The notes under the pieces: generated by a model
Databases searched by the model: none
Told to the model about the DNA's origin: nothing
The model's input: the letters and a program-made list of their open reading frames with translations, nothing else
Translations under genes and position numbers: made by a program
Shown here: piece after piece, positions 1 to 7,827 of the stretch
How the letters are laid out: the number at the start of each line of letters is the position of its first letter
How positions within the stretch are numbered: position 1 is the stretch's first letter
Assembly (NCBI GenBank): GCA_028874765.1
Contig: JAPPIE010000185.1
Location: 1-33,774 of the forward strand
Source: Gemmatimonadota bacterium
GTDB lineage: Bacteria; Latescibacterota; UBA2968
Length of the DNA: 33,774 bases
Direction: 5' to 3'

Positions 1-587
1 CGGCTCACAGGCGTTATATCCCCATAGCCCAGGGTGGTTATTGTCACAAAAGAAAAATAAATGAGATCTGAAAACTCACCCGAAATATGATCCGAAAACA
101 AAATCGCATCTGGATTAAATAACAACAGAGTTTCATAAAAAAATGCCCACAACAAGCCGCTCAAAAAATAAACGGCTATCCCCCCCTGGATGGTATCTGC
201 TGTGACCGTCGTCTCAGAAAAAATCCGGTGCAAAAAGACCAGAAGACATATCCCGTAAAACAGTTTATAAACACTCGTCTCTGCCATCTCAAGCACTCTG
301 GATATTTCCTCAGGCAGATCAATAGCCTCGACAACTAAATGAAAACCAAATCCCAGAAATCCGAGCGACAAACACAACGCCAATAGCCCTCTATGAAGTC
401 TCAACGTCCAGAGCACCGCGGCCATAATCGGCAAAAAAAGAAACGGTAAAAAATACTCTCCCTCGCGCTCTAACAACGGCATTGTAAAAAAAAGAAAAAC
501 CACAGAAAGGGCGAGAATAGTGTATTTGTAGCTCGAAAAGCGCTCCCAGAATTTCAAATCTGTACCTTTACCCTTTGATCTCTCCAC
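1..587 (-). CDS. Potassium-channel-like membrane protein (ion channel 2 family), 3' end cut by window edge
   Basis: The reverse strand is open from an in-frame stop at 612-614 down to base 1. The preferred start is GTG at 587, because GGGAGA lies about 6 bases upstream and there is no earlier ATG. The translated part (about 195 residues) has several hydrophobic segments: roughly residues 30-43 and 54-66, two around 80-95, one near 122-131 and one near 155-175. It then ends in a pore helix followed by TTLGYGDITP, the potassium selectivity filter signature. The layout of several membrane helices before a pore loop fits a small tetrameric cation channel. The second pore-lining helix and any cytosolic regulatory domain lie outside the window, so ligand control cannot be judged. 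It lies 46 bases downstream of the sulfatase gene and may share its transcript. Confidence 0.8.
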   Translation of the reverse strand, partial: MERSKGKGTDLKFWERFSSYKYTILALSVVFLFFTMPLLEREGEYFLPFLFLPIMAAVLWTLRLHRGLLALCLSLGFLGFGFHLVVEAIDLPEEISRVLEMAETSVYKLFYGICLLVFLHRIFSETTVTADTIQGGIAVYFLSGLLWAFFYETLLLFNPDAILFSDHISGEFSDLIYFSFVTITTLGYGDITPVS

Positions 588-633
588 GTCGGATCTCCCT
601 CGCTCTTCTCTCTATTCCCAGCACCATCCACAA

Positions 634-1926
634 TCACCTCTTCACGCGCCTGTACCAGTTCTGCAACACATCGTACAAATGCGCTTGTTTCTCGGCGATT
701 GCGGGATCGTCCAACAGATTATTCATCTCATAGGGATCATTTTCCAAATCGAACAGATGTGTTGCCTCAAAGCCCTCTTTCTCCACCACCAGCTTAAACG
801 CGCCTTCGCGCACCATACACCAGGGCTGCATCTCTGAAAACACCGGTCGGTCTAAGGTCTGAGAAGGATCGCTCACCACAGGCGCGAAACTGTCGCCCTC
901 AACCGAAGGAACGGGAGATTGCCCCGCATAATCTACACACGTCGCAAAAAAATCCACACCAGACACCAGATCATCCACCACCGCACCTGCCGCACCCCCC
1001 GGAGCGCGAACAATCAGGGGAATGCGACTCGACTCCTCCCAGGCCTTGCCCTTATTCGTCTCTCCGTGGCTACCCTGCAAATCCCCGTGATCCGACGTAA
1101 ACATCACCACCGTATTATCTCGCAACCCCATGCGATCCAGGGCATCCATCATCCGCCCCACATTTGCATCCAGCTGCGTCACCATCGCGTAATACGCGCG
1201 CAGATATTCATCGAGATCATTGCCATAGCGTTGATAAATCGGATCGTTCTCCTGAGGCTTGGGACTCGGCGGACTATGCGTCCTCGTATAGGGATCAACC
1301 TCCACGCAATTTGGACGTCGCGCAAGGGTCACGCCCCGATACATCTCGTCGTATTCATATCCCGGTTGCTCGGGATAATGCGGATTCTGATAGGACACAA
1401 ACAGCGCAAAGGGTGTGTTTTCCGCCATCTTCTCCATGCGCTCAATCGCAATATCACTCGTCACATCCGTTCTGTGATCATCATACCAATGCTCATCGCC
1501 CGCTTCATCGTAAAATTTCACACTATGCAAAAAATCGTTATAACACTGATACCCGATAAACTCCGTAAAATCCGCCCGCAACTCGGGTGGAATCCACACA
1601 TTCCCCGTTGCGCCCAAATGCCACTTACCCACCCAACCGGTTCGATACCCCGCGTCATTCAGCGCACCTGCCAGGGTACGCGTCCCCTCGGGAATATACC
1701 GCCCATTGCGCAACGTATCTGTCTGCGACCCGTACTGTCCCGAAATGAGCGTTGCGCGAAACGGCGTACAAACCGGTGCATTGGAATAACAATTGCGAAA
1801 CAAAACCCCTTCACGCGCCAGCTTATCCAGATTTGGCGTATGAATATCCTCCGTCCCCATACACCCCATCGCAAAAGCGTGCATCTGATCGGCAAAAAGA
1901 AAAAGAATATTCGGTCTATCGCTCAT
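634..1926 (-). CDS. Sulfatase (arylsulfatase family), 430 aa
   Basis: Type I sulfatases hydrolyse sulfate esters using a formylglycine made from a Cys or Ser in C/S-x-P-x-R. Here CTPFR places that cysteine at residue 53, so maturation enzymes elsewhere in the genome are needed. Other family landmarks are visible: the N-terminal metal-binding strand LFADQ with Asp13, GKWHLG at 100-105 and SDHGD at 278-282. The length is usual for a compact sulfatase. No signal peptide is evident (it starts MSDRPNILFLF), so the enzyme appears cytoplasmic or is exported by another route. The start is supported by AAGGAG 6 bases upstream. It follows the Ldh_2-type dehydrogenase by 30 bases, and a second sulfatase lies before that, suggesting an operon for a sulfated organic substrate. 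The actual substrate cannot be read from the sequence. Confidence 0.93.
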   Translation of the reverse strand: MSDRPNILFLFADQMHAFAMGCMGTEDIHTPNLDKLAREGVLFRNCYSNAPVCTPFRATLISGQYGSQTDTLRNGRYIPEGTRTLAGALNDAGYRTGWVGKWHLGATGNVWIPPELRADFTEFIGYQCYNDFLHSVKFYDEAGDEHWYDDHRTDVTSDIAIERMEKMAENTPFALFVSYQNPHYPEQPGYEYDEMYRGVTLARRPNCVEVDPYTRTHSPPSPKPQENDPIYQRYGNDLDEYLRAYYAMVTQLDANVGRMMDALDRMGLRDNTVVMFTSDHGDLQGSHGETNKGKAWEESSRIPLIVRAPGGAAGAVVDDLVSGVDFFATCVDYAGQSPVPSVEGDSFAPVVSDPSQTLDRPVFSEMQPWCMVREGAFKLVVEKEGFEATHLFDLENDPYEMNNLLDDPAIAEKQAHLYDVLQNWYRRVKR

Positions 1927-1956
1927 CTATTGCTCCTTGTGTTGGTTAATACCTTT

Positions 1957-2967
1957 CTAAAACCGCGACCCTTCAAATTCCCCAAACGGCGACGAAACCC
2001 CGACATCATCGCCCACGTTCTCCAGCAAATCGCGGTGATCATCAGTCATGGGAATACCGATCTCGCGGTGCTCTCTCTCCCATTGCCATTCCATGCCCCC
2101 GGCCAACTCGGCGCGATCGTGCCCCGGCAGCGGTTTTGTGGCACGCGCCTCGCCGACATAGCGATCCATCTCCCGCTTAAACATCTCCACATCGGCAAAC
2201 CGCTTCACATCAAACACCGCAATAAACGCACCTTGATGTGGTGCCGCCCCCTCGCCTTCACCTGTAAACTCATACCCCTCATTCCAGATACCGGCCAAAA
2301 TTCCCCCCATCGCCTGAAGCACAGCCGCCAGCCCCAAACCCTTGAAAACTGCCGCGGGAAACTTCTCAAATGATTCTTCACTATAAGGGATAAAGTGCGC
2401 CGCCATATCCATAATTAGAGGGGGTTGTTCGCCAGTGGGCACGGCAATGCTAATCGGCGACCCGCCCGACGCACTCATAACCGTCGCATCTGGACGCGGG
2501 CGATAGCGATGAGAAGACAGAGCCATCCCAATACAATCGCTGGCAAGCGCCATACGGGAATAATTGCCCGCTGCGCCAAAGTGGAAGTGATTCCGCGTCG
2601 TCACCGTACCCACCCCCACCTTTAACGCCTTTTCAATTGCCATCTCCGTTCCCCGATGCGATGGGAAATACCCCAACCCGCCATCCCCATCCAGTATCGC
2701 CGTCGCCTCTGACTCGGACACCACCGTCACATTGGGCCGCGGATTGGTATGCCCATTCTTCATTTGCGATATATAGTCGCGCACCTGCCGCGTACCGTGG
2801 CTAAACACACAGCGCAAATCATTAGCCGTCAACGTAACCGCCATGTGCTGCGCGTGTTCCTCAGACGTACCCACAGCGAGAAAAAGCTCACGAACGAATG
2901 CCTCCACCACCTCACCTGGCACGCGAATCCCGTGGTCTGGATGTGAATTGAACAAACGCGATGGCAT
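1957..2967 (-). CDS. Malate/L-lactate dehydrogenase family (Ldh_2) oxidoreductase, 336 aa
   Basis: The protein matches the Ldh_2 family of NAD(P)-dependent 2-hydroxyacid dehydrogenases (malate, L-sulfolactate, ureidoglycolate and related), which are unrelated to Rossmann-fold lactate dehydrogenase. Family-like features are the early segment LTANDLRCVFSHGTRQV, with the Ser-His pair usual near the active site, the GDGGLGYFPSHRG segment, TTRNHFHFGAAGNYS, and the central PLIMDMA region. The length is normal. The start is ATG at 2967 with GGAGG 4 bases upstream. It sits between two sulfatases on the same strand with gaps of 30 and 36 bases, so it probably oxidises a hydroxyacid released by the same pathway. 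Sulfolactate would be an attractive substrate but that is a guess. Confidence 0.88.
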   Translation of the reverse strand: MPSRLFNSHPDHGIRVPGEVVEAFVRELFLAVGTSEEHAQHMAVTLTANDLRCVFSHGTRQVRDYISQMKNGHTNPRPNVTVVSESEATAILDGDGGLGYFPSHRGTEMAIEKALKVGVGTVTTRNHFHFGAAGNYSRMALASDCIGMALSSHRYRPRPDATVMSASGGSPISIAVPTGEQPPLIMDMAAHFIPYSEESFEKFPAAVFKGLGLAAVLQAMGGILAGIWNEGYEFTGEGEGAAPHQGAFIAVFDVKRFADVEMFKREMDRYVGEARATKPLPGHDRAELAGGMEWQWEREHREIGIPMTDDHRDLLENVGDDVGVSSPFGEFEGSRF

Positions 2968-3003
2968 AATTCCTCCATTTATATTTTTTAGCTTTTTATC
3001 GAC

Positions 3004-4479
3004 TCACGCATACCATTGAATCTGAGGCATATCGGATTTTGGGGGTGGGGGCCAGTGCTGTCCGCGCTGGCTGGTAAGTCCCCGATTGGGACCGGAGTGA
3101 TACGGCTGGTCTGGCAAGCCCACCAATTGCCCATTCTCGACCCATGCTTCATCCTCGCCGTAAAGTTCGCCAATCAAGAGCGCGGTCAACCGCGACAGGG
3201 TCTCGGCGTATTGCGGATCGGACGACAAATCCACGAGTTCACAGGGATCATTTTCCAGATCAAAAAGCTGCCGGTAATTTCCCACAGAATAGTAAATCAA
3301 CTTGTAGCGGCCATCGCAAATCATCCGCGTCGCATGGGCATCTTCGCCAACCTCGCCGTAAAACCAATCCCGCTCTTGTTCGCCAACCATCGACATCCCC
3401 TCCACAGTATCGGGAATATCTATCCCCGCCAGATCCAACAACGTGGGCATCACATCCTGCCACCCCACCAGGCGATCATCCACGCGATCGAACCCGACCC
3501 GCTCATCGCCAGCAGTACCGAGCAAAATCATCGGGATATTGGCCGACCCCTCGTAGAAAAGACGCTTCGCCAACATATTGTGATTGCCCAACATATCGCC
3601 GTGATCCGACGTAAAACAAATAATCGTATTGTCGAGCAATCCCTCCTCCCTCAGCGTCCCAATCAACACGCGCAGACTGTGGTCAATATGAGTACACAGG
3701 GCATAAAAGGCACGCCGTGCCATCTCGATTTGAACCGCACTGTGCTTATCCCCTCGCGCAGTCATCGATTGAAGACTATAGGGAAGATTTCCAGACCGAA
3801 CCCAATCGCCCATAAACGGCGTATCTATCTCCATATCCCGATAAAAATCCAGGTACTTTTGCAACGGCACAATCGGCGGATGTGGATGCCGATAAGAAAT
3901 AAACCAGAACGATGGGCGCGTGGGATCTCGCCTTTTAATAAATCGCGCCATATTTTGTGTCGCCCAATTCGTCGCATGGGTTTCATCGGACAAATGCCAG
4001 GGTATCGCGCTATACTCGTTATTGCTCATGCCGTGATTAAAGTGCTCGCCCGCATAGCCCTGATCGCCTAAAAAAAGCTCGTAATCGTCGAGAACCCCGT
4101 ACTGCGTGCGTCCCTCCTCATCTAAAACCACATCGTCAAACCCAATGCGATCCCGCTGTGGAAACACATGCAACTTACCCACGGCATAAGCCTGATATCC
4201 CGCATCGCGAAACGTCTGCGCCAGAGTTGGCATATCGGGCATATCGAGTGTCTCTTTAAACACGCGATCCCCGTGTGTTCGCGGCGTGGTACCCGTCATC
4301 AACGTGCGCCGTGCCGGAATACACACCGGGCATTCGGCATAACAATTGGAAAAACGCACACCACTTCGCGCCAATTCATCCAGCGTCGGCGTCTGAATAA
4401 CGGGATGACCATCACATCCCAAAAGGTGGGCAGGCCAGTGATCTGTCGAAATTAACAAGACGTTTGGTTGTACAGACAT
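3004..4479 (-). CDS. Sulfatase, second paralogue in the cluster, 491 aa
   Basis: The formylglycine motif is CIPAR with the modifiable cysteine at residue 53, the same position as in the neighbouring sulfatase. Asp13 in STDHW and SDHGD at 291-295 give the metal-binding framework, and GKLHV at 101 is the middle conserved segment. The protein is about 60 residues longer than the paralogue and lacks an evident signal peptide. The C-terminus is rich in Pro, Gly and Trp, and looks like an extension beyond the catalytic fold. The start is ATG at 4479 with GAGGAATTT before it. It is the first gene of the minus-strand run sulfatase, Ldh_2 dehydrogenase, sulfatase, channel, and is divergent from the ATP-cone gene at 4613, so its promoter should lie in 4480-4612. 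Confidence 0.93.
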   Translation of the reverse strand: MSVQPNVLLISTDHWPAHLLGCDGHPVIQTPTLDELARSGVRFSNCYAECPVCIPARRTLMTGTTPRTHGDRVFKETLDMPDMPTLAQTFRDAGYQAYAVGKLHVFPQRDRIGFDDVVLDEEGRTQYGVLDDYELFLGDQGYAGEHFNHGMSNNEYSAIPWHLSDETHATNWATQNMARFIKRRDPTRPSFWFISYRHPHPPIVPLQKYLDFYRDMEIDTPFMGDWVRSGNLPYSLQSMTARGDKHSAVQIEMARRAFYALCTHIDHSLRVLIGTLREEGLLDNTIICFTSDHGDMLGNHNMLAKRLFYEGSANIPMILLGTAGDERVGFDRVDDRLVGWQDVMPTLLDLAGIDIPDTVEGMSMVGEQERDWFYGEVGEDAHATRMICDGRYKLIYYSVGNYRQLFDLENDPCELVDLSSDPQYAETLSRLTALLIGELYGEDEAWVENGQLVGLPDQPYHSGPNRGLTSQRGQHWPPPPKSDMPQIQWYA

Positions 4480-4539
4480 AAATTCCTCACATTTTGGGTA
4501 TAGGCTGTCAGCCGCTCTATCGAGCCGTAATACACAGAC

Positions 4540-4568
4540 TTGACACCGTGCAAAAGGTTCGCTAAGTT
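4540..4568 (+). promoter_or_regulatory. Possible sigma70-like promoter for the ATP-cone/kinase gene
   Basis: A perfect -35 hexamer TTGACA (4540-4545) is followed after 17 bases by TAAGTT (4563-4568), which is a weak -10. It lies in the 133-base divergent region and points to the gene starting at 4613. The poor -10 keeps confidence low. Confidence 0.3.
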
Positions 4569-4612
4569 CGGATACAGATTTTTAAAGAAGCTGCGTTTTA
4601 TGGGAGACTGCC

Positions 4613-5752
4613 ATGGCGACAATTGTTGATGGCAAAAAAAGAATTCCATTTTTGCGGGGCATGCTGGCGCACTATTTAATCGAGCATGGATTCGCATTTC
4701 AAGAGGCATACAAATTCGCAGATGGCATCCGTCGGTCAATTCAAAAAGCGAAAGACATCAACGCCGAAGACATGGCCGACCTCGTGCGAAAACAGGTGAA
4801 GCGCGAATTTGGTGATCGGATAATTGGCGATGCCATCTTTTGGGAACCCACATCGCGGCAAATTTTCATTGAAGAAGGCGAAGACAGGGCACTATTTTCT
4901 CTGGAGCGGCTTGCCGATTCGCTCGAAGCCATTGGGCTGGATCACGACCTCACACACCAGATTGCCTCAGAGGTCGAGCAACAACTTTTGAGTTCACAAG
5001 GCACAGTAATTAAGCGATCACAGATTTTCAAAATCACACTGAAAAGCTTAAAAGACAGCTATGGTTCTCGTTATGCCGAGCGCTATGAGGCATGGTATCA
5101 ATTTCGCAAGGATCGACAGCACAAACCACTCATTATTCTCATCAGCGGCGCAACTGGGGTGGGCAAAACATCCGTGGGAGTGGCATTGGCCAACCAGCTA
5201 AAAATTTCGCGCGTTGCATCCACCGACGCCATTCGGCAGATTATGCGATTGATGATCTCACCCGACCTGATGCCTGCATTACACGCCTCCTCATTCTCTG
5301 CCTGGCAACATACGGGCGCGGAGTTGGCAGGTGAGCACCCACCGGTTGTACAGGCATTTCGCGAACAAGCTGTTCGCGTTGGCGTTGGCGTGCGAGCAAT
5401 GATAGAGCGCGCCATTGAAGAGCATGTCAACCTGATAATCGACGGGGTACATCTCCTGCCCGATTTGATCGATTTGAGCACTTATAAAGATCAGGCAACA
5501 TTTATCTGGATGACCCTGTACCTGGATGACAAAAAGCAATATGCCGAGCGCTTTGAATTTCGCAGTGAAGAAGCAACGCAAAGAACGTCGCACCACTATG
5601 TAGAAAACCTCGATGCCATCTTGAAAATTCAACAACATATCTTAGAGGTGGGCGAAGCCCATCGCATCATAACCGTTGAGAATGCAAATTTTGACGAAAC
5701 CGTGCAATCGCTCTCAGCACACATTATGGATGTGTTGCGAAAACGCTACTGA
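4613..5752 (+). CDS. ATP-cone domain plus 2-phosphoglycerate kinase-like P-loop protein, 379 aa
   Basis: Residues 1-90 resemble an ATP-cone, the nucleotide-binding regulatory domain known from ribonucleotide reductases and NrdR. A second helical segment fills about 95-165. Residues 172-379 are a P-loop kinase domain with Walker A GATGVGKTS at 179-187 and the ASTDAIRQIMR segment typical of 2-phosphoglycerate kinase-like proteins. In methanogens that enzyme starts cyclic 2,3-diphosphoglycerate synthesis; the role of bacterial homologues is not established, so the annotation should stay at family level. The ATG at 4613 is supported by GGGAG about 7 bases upstream. It is one of only two plus-strand genes in the window and runs convergently into the cupin gene, with 7 bases between the two ends. 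Confidence 0.85.
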   Translation: MATIVDGKKRIPFLRGMLAHYLIEHGFAFQEAYKFADGIRRSIQKAKDINAEDMADLVRKQVKREFGDRIIGDAIFWEPTSRQIFIEEGEDRALFSLERLADSLEAIGLDHDLTHQIASEVEQQLLSSQGTVIKRSQIFKITLKSLKDSYGSRYAERYEAWYQFRKDRQHKPLIILISGATGVGKTSVGVALANQLKISRVASTDAIRQIMRLMISPDLMPALHASSFSAWQHTGAELAGEHPPVVQAFREQAVRVGVGVRAMIERAIEEHVNLIIDGVHLLPDLIDLSTYKDQATFIWMTLYLDDKKQYAERFEFRSEEATQRTSHHYVENLDAILKIQQHILEVGEAHRIITVENANFDETVQSLSAHIMDVLRKRY

Positions 5753-5759
5753 TCCCCAC

Positions 5760-6065
5760 TCATTTTCTAATAATCACGGCGTATTGAAGTGGGCCATCGC
5801 CAATATTTTTTATTCCGTGCAAAATACTGCACTCCAGATGCATGGCTTCACCCGTATTGACCGGATGTGTTTGGTCGCCATACAGAACTTCGCCATTGCC
5901 TTTGATAACGTAGAAAATCTCCCACCCATCGTGCCGGTGTGGCGGGTGGGCGCGCTGACCGGGACCAACTTCTGAAACATGCAGGTGCAGACGGTCGGCA
6001 TCCGTGCCTTCGGTAAATAAAAACCGAGAAATGCCCTTGATATCAGTACGGGTTGTGACAGACAT
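5760..6065 (-). CDS. Small single-domain cupin protein, 101 aa
   Basis: The sequence forms one cupin barrel. Motif 1 is HRH with His43, His45 and Glu49, and motif 2 contributes His83, giving the usual metal-binding set of three histidines and a glutamate. There is no signal peptide or extra domain, so it is probably a cytoplasmic small-molecule-binding or isomerase/dioxygenase-like protein; small cupins cannot be assigned a substrate from sequence. The start is ATG at 6065 with AGGAG 7 bases upstream. It begins 17 bases after the end of the 83-residue gene and is probably co-transcribed with it. Confidence 0.88.
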   Translation of the reverse strand: MSVTTRTDIKGISRFLFTEGTDADRLHLHVSEVGPGQRAHPPHRHDGWEIFYVIKGNGEVLYGDQTHPVNTGEAMHLECSILHGIKNIGDGPLQYAVIIRK

Positions 6066-6082
6066 AGCTGAACTCCTGAAAA

Positions 6083-6334
6083 TTAATGGGGATGGTCGTC
6101 GCAGTCGGGGCGGTTGGGGTCGTCGGTAAACGTACCCGTATCGAGATATTCGAGAGCTTTGGTATAACTACGACGCTCGAGAAAATGTCTGAGTTGTGCC
6201 GGCGTATCCCGATCAAGGCTGCGCTGAATATCGTCGAGTTTGAGCAAATGCTCGGCGATATTTTCTTTTTTTTCAATAGCCTCAAACATCGCAATAAGTG
6301 TGGATCGAATATCTGTAGCTTGATCTGAGGTCAT
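6083..6334 (-). CDS. Small helical protein of unknown function, 83 aa
   Basis: I do not recognise this family. The protein is charged and looks all-helical through residue 65 or so, then ends in an acidic, His-containing tail (DCDDHPH), which could bind a metal. I chose ATG at 6334, which has GGAGGG 4 bases upstream, over an upstream in-frame TTG at 6391 that lacks a good site. The cupin gene follows after 17 bases on the same strand, suggesting a two-gene transcript. The start choice is firm; the function is open. Confidence 0.65.
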   Translation of the reverse strand: MTSDQATDIRSTLIAMFEAIEKKENIAEHLLKLDDIQRSLDRDTPAQLRHFLERRSYTKALEYLDTGTFTDDPNRPDCDDHPH

Positions 6335-6392
6335 ACGCCCTCCATTGTATTTAGAATCGTGAAAAATAGGCGTGTATAGTCGCTTAACCAAG

Positions 6393-6445
6393 AACGCCCG
6401 TCAAAATGAACTGCAACCGCAGTTGTAAACCTATCGACGGGCGTT
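6393..6445. terminator. Nested stem-loop, possible terminator or structured RNA
   Basis: AACGCCCGTC (6393-6402) pairs perfectly with GACGGGCGTT (6436-6445). Inside the loop a second perfect hairpin, AACTGC-AACC-GCAGTT (6409-6424), is present. The run of T after the stem is short on both strands (TTTT then GCTGTTTT on plus; TTCTTGGTT on minus). It lies 24 bases beyond the stop of the minus-strand DoxX gene, so the simplest reading is a terminator for that gene. Confidence 0.55.
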
Positions 6446-6468
6446 TTGCTGTTTTGATCTCACAAGCC

Positions 6469-6852
6469 TCACACTCTGGTATTAGAACAAATATTTGAAA
6501 ATACCGACCGATAGTGATATAGCAGGTAAAATTCAAGTAAAAAAATGAACAAGCCCATCATAAAGCCCGCTGGGTCGAGAAAGATGTGAAAGAGAAAGAT
6601 ATTCACGACAATGGGCGCGAGAAGCACGAGGGCAAACGGAATGCAAATGCCAATCAAGAGCATAATCCCGCCGACCAACTCCACAATTTTTATGAAATAG
6701 AACATATAGCCCGAATCCATCAGTGCTCCGAGAAATGCACCAGCCTCTGGAGTAGGCTCTGGCATAGGCAAAAAGGGCACAAAAAAATTAATGCTGAACA
6801 CAGTAAAAATCAGCCCCAGTATAATGCGAGCGATCAGTGGTAACTTACTCAT
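6469..6852 (-). CDS. DoxX-like membrane protein, 127 aa
   Basis: Four hydrophobic segments are visible at about residues 6-26, 50-70, 72-92 and 96-115. The N-terminal RIILGLIFTVFSINFF and the Glu58-containing VELVGGIMLLIG are characteristic of DoxX-family proteins. The length is typical. Members are small inner-membrane proteins, some tied to quinone or thiosulfate oxidation and many of unknown role, so only the family is claimed. The start is ATG at 6852 with GGGGAG 7 bases upstream. The nested hairpin after its stop and a promoter-like inverted repeat before it suggest a single-gene transcript. Confidence 0.85.
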   Translation of the reverse strand: MSKLPLIARIILGLIFTVFSINFFVPFLPMPEPTPEAGAFLGALMDSGYMFYFIKIVELVGGIMLLIGICIPFALVLLAPIVVNIFLFHIFLDPAGFMMGLFIFLLEFYLLYHYRSVFSNICSNTRV

Positions 6853-6871
6853 ATCGTTCTCCCCGAAGAGA

Positions 6872-6903
6872 TAATTAAAATGTCGTTCCTTCTTTAATTA
6901 CAA
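6872..6903 (-). promoter_or_regulatory. Promoter-like element with overlapping inverted repeat upstream of the DoxX gene
   Basis: On the minus strand a -35-like TTGTAA (6898-6903) and a -10-like TTTAAT (6874-6879) are 18 bases apart. An 8-base perfect inverted repeat TAATTAAA / TTTAATTA (6872-6879 and 6893-6900) overlaps both boxes, as an operator would. The arms contain only A and T, so chance is a real possibility. Confidence 0.35.
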
Positions 6904-6908
6904 CGGCC

Positions 6909-7265
6909 TCAAGAAACTGTGCTACCCACTTTTGCAGGTGGCGCGTCGTGGCGGCCAGCGGAGGTAGATATCTGATCCAGAAACTTCTGTAACGACGCCT
7001 GGTCGGGGTTGTTCACATACTCCCAAAAATTGCCGGGCAACAATCCATCAACCAACGTTTTGTTGAGTTGAGCGATCATAAACCAGGTGCCTGGTAAGTG
7101 ATTGCGGAAAATCGCGCTGAGTTCCTGAGTAGTAAGGTTGGAGTTAAGGATGGCAGAGTAGGGAAACGGCGCAATCCAATCCCGGATCGCATCGGTGGTG
7201 TTGAGCACTGCATGCACCCGTGCTTGGGGACATACCGAACTATATGTAAAAAGATAGGCTCTCAT
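6909..7265 (-). CDS. Uncharacterised small protein, about 118 aa
   Basis: I cannot name this family. The protein starts MRAYLFTYSS, has an alternating hydrophobic pattern of an alpha/beta fold to about residue 65, and then a conserved-looking GLLPGNFWEYVNNP segment before a polar tail. There is no signal peptide or membrane segment. I prefer ATG at 7265, which has AAGGA 9 bases upstream. An ATG at 7274 overlaps the previous stop as ATGA but has no room for a ribosome binding site. It directly follows the 145-residue membrane protein and the two are almost certainly translated together. Confidence 0.65.
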   Translation of the reverse strand: MRAYLFTYSSVCPQARVHAVLNTTDAIRDWIAPFPYSAILNSNLTTQELSAIFRNHLPGTWFMIAQLNKTLVDGLLPGNFWEYVNNPDQASLQKFLDQISTSAGRHDAPPAKVGSTVS

Positions 7266-7270
7266 GAGAC

Positions 7271-7708
7271 TCATTCCTTATCAATATCGGTGGAAGCCTG
7301 TGACTCTTCTTCTTGAGTTGACGCTTCAGGCTCAGGCAAATTGGGCACAAGATCTGGGAGCGGAAGCTCGTCTGCAGACACTGGCTCCGGCAATTTCTTG
7401 GACGCAATCATCTGCAACCGTGCGGTTTCATATCGATATTCCTCGGATTGTAGCCGATCTGGATCGTGCTTTGCAAACCGCCCATAGTGGCGAGTGTAGT
7501 TGAATATGAGCCACAATGCTGCGATCACACACGCGACTGTGATGAGAGGAATGTCCTTGATCACAAGTGTTGACTCAAACAGCCAGGCAAAAAATAACAA
7601 CACTGGACTGAGCAAGAGTGGCAGGACCAATGGCCCCATGGCTGTGCCTCTCTTGACGATCAAGCCGCCGATTTCCTGTAGGCTACTTAAGATCTCGTGA
7701 AATGACAT
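7271..7708 (-). CDS. Uncharacterised two-helix membrane protein with acidic tail, 145 aa
   Basis: Two hydrophobic helices are visible at about residues 26-46 and 51-70, preceded by a short amphipathic stretch. A charged region with RYETARLQMIASKK follows, then a long Pro/Glu/Asp-rich tail from about 105 to the end. This is the architecture of a small membrane anchor with a cytosolic or periplasmic tail; no catalytic motif is present. The start is ATG at 7708 with AAGG 5 bases upstream. Its stop lies in the ATGA that overlaps the possible upstream start of the next gene, so the pair is translationally coupled. Function unknown. Confidence 0.65.
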   Translation of the reverse strand: MSFHEILSSLQEIGGLIVKRGTAMGPLVLPLLLSPVLLFFAWLFESTLVIKDIPLITVACVIAALWLIFNYTRHYGRFAKHDPDRLQSEEYRYETARLQMIASKKLPEPVSADELPLPDLVPNLPEPEASTQEEESQASTDIDKE

Positions 7709-7776
7709 TTACCTTACCTGGTGTTCGGTCATACTCTGAAGAGATTGTGATAACAGTAGTTCTAAGTTTGATGCTT

Positions 7777-7796
7777 AAAAAAGGCTGATCAAAGCC
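7777..7796 (-). terminator. Intrinsic terminator after the AdoMet decarboxylase gene
   Basis: Read on the minus strand, GGCT-TTGATC-AGCC is followed directly by TTTTTT. The 4-base G/C stem is short but the T run is clean, and the element sits about 30 bases past the stop at 7828. Confidence 0.5.
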
Positions 7797-7827
7797 GAAG
7801 GTCACTGTTTCAACGAGACAAACCCCA

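Noticed and set aside
919-2373. Long plus-strand open frame (484 codons) across the sulfatase and dehydrogenase genes
   Set aside because: It spans two well-supported minus-strand genes, has no recognisable domain, and its composition (rich in His, Arg, Ile) is that of an antisense shadow.
5360-5378. Palindrome CGCGAACA-AGC-TGTTCGCG resembling a LexA box
   Set aside because: It lies deep inside the kinase-like coding region, and its half-site spacing differs by one base from the Gram-positive LexA site; likely chance.
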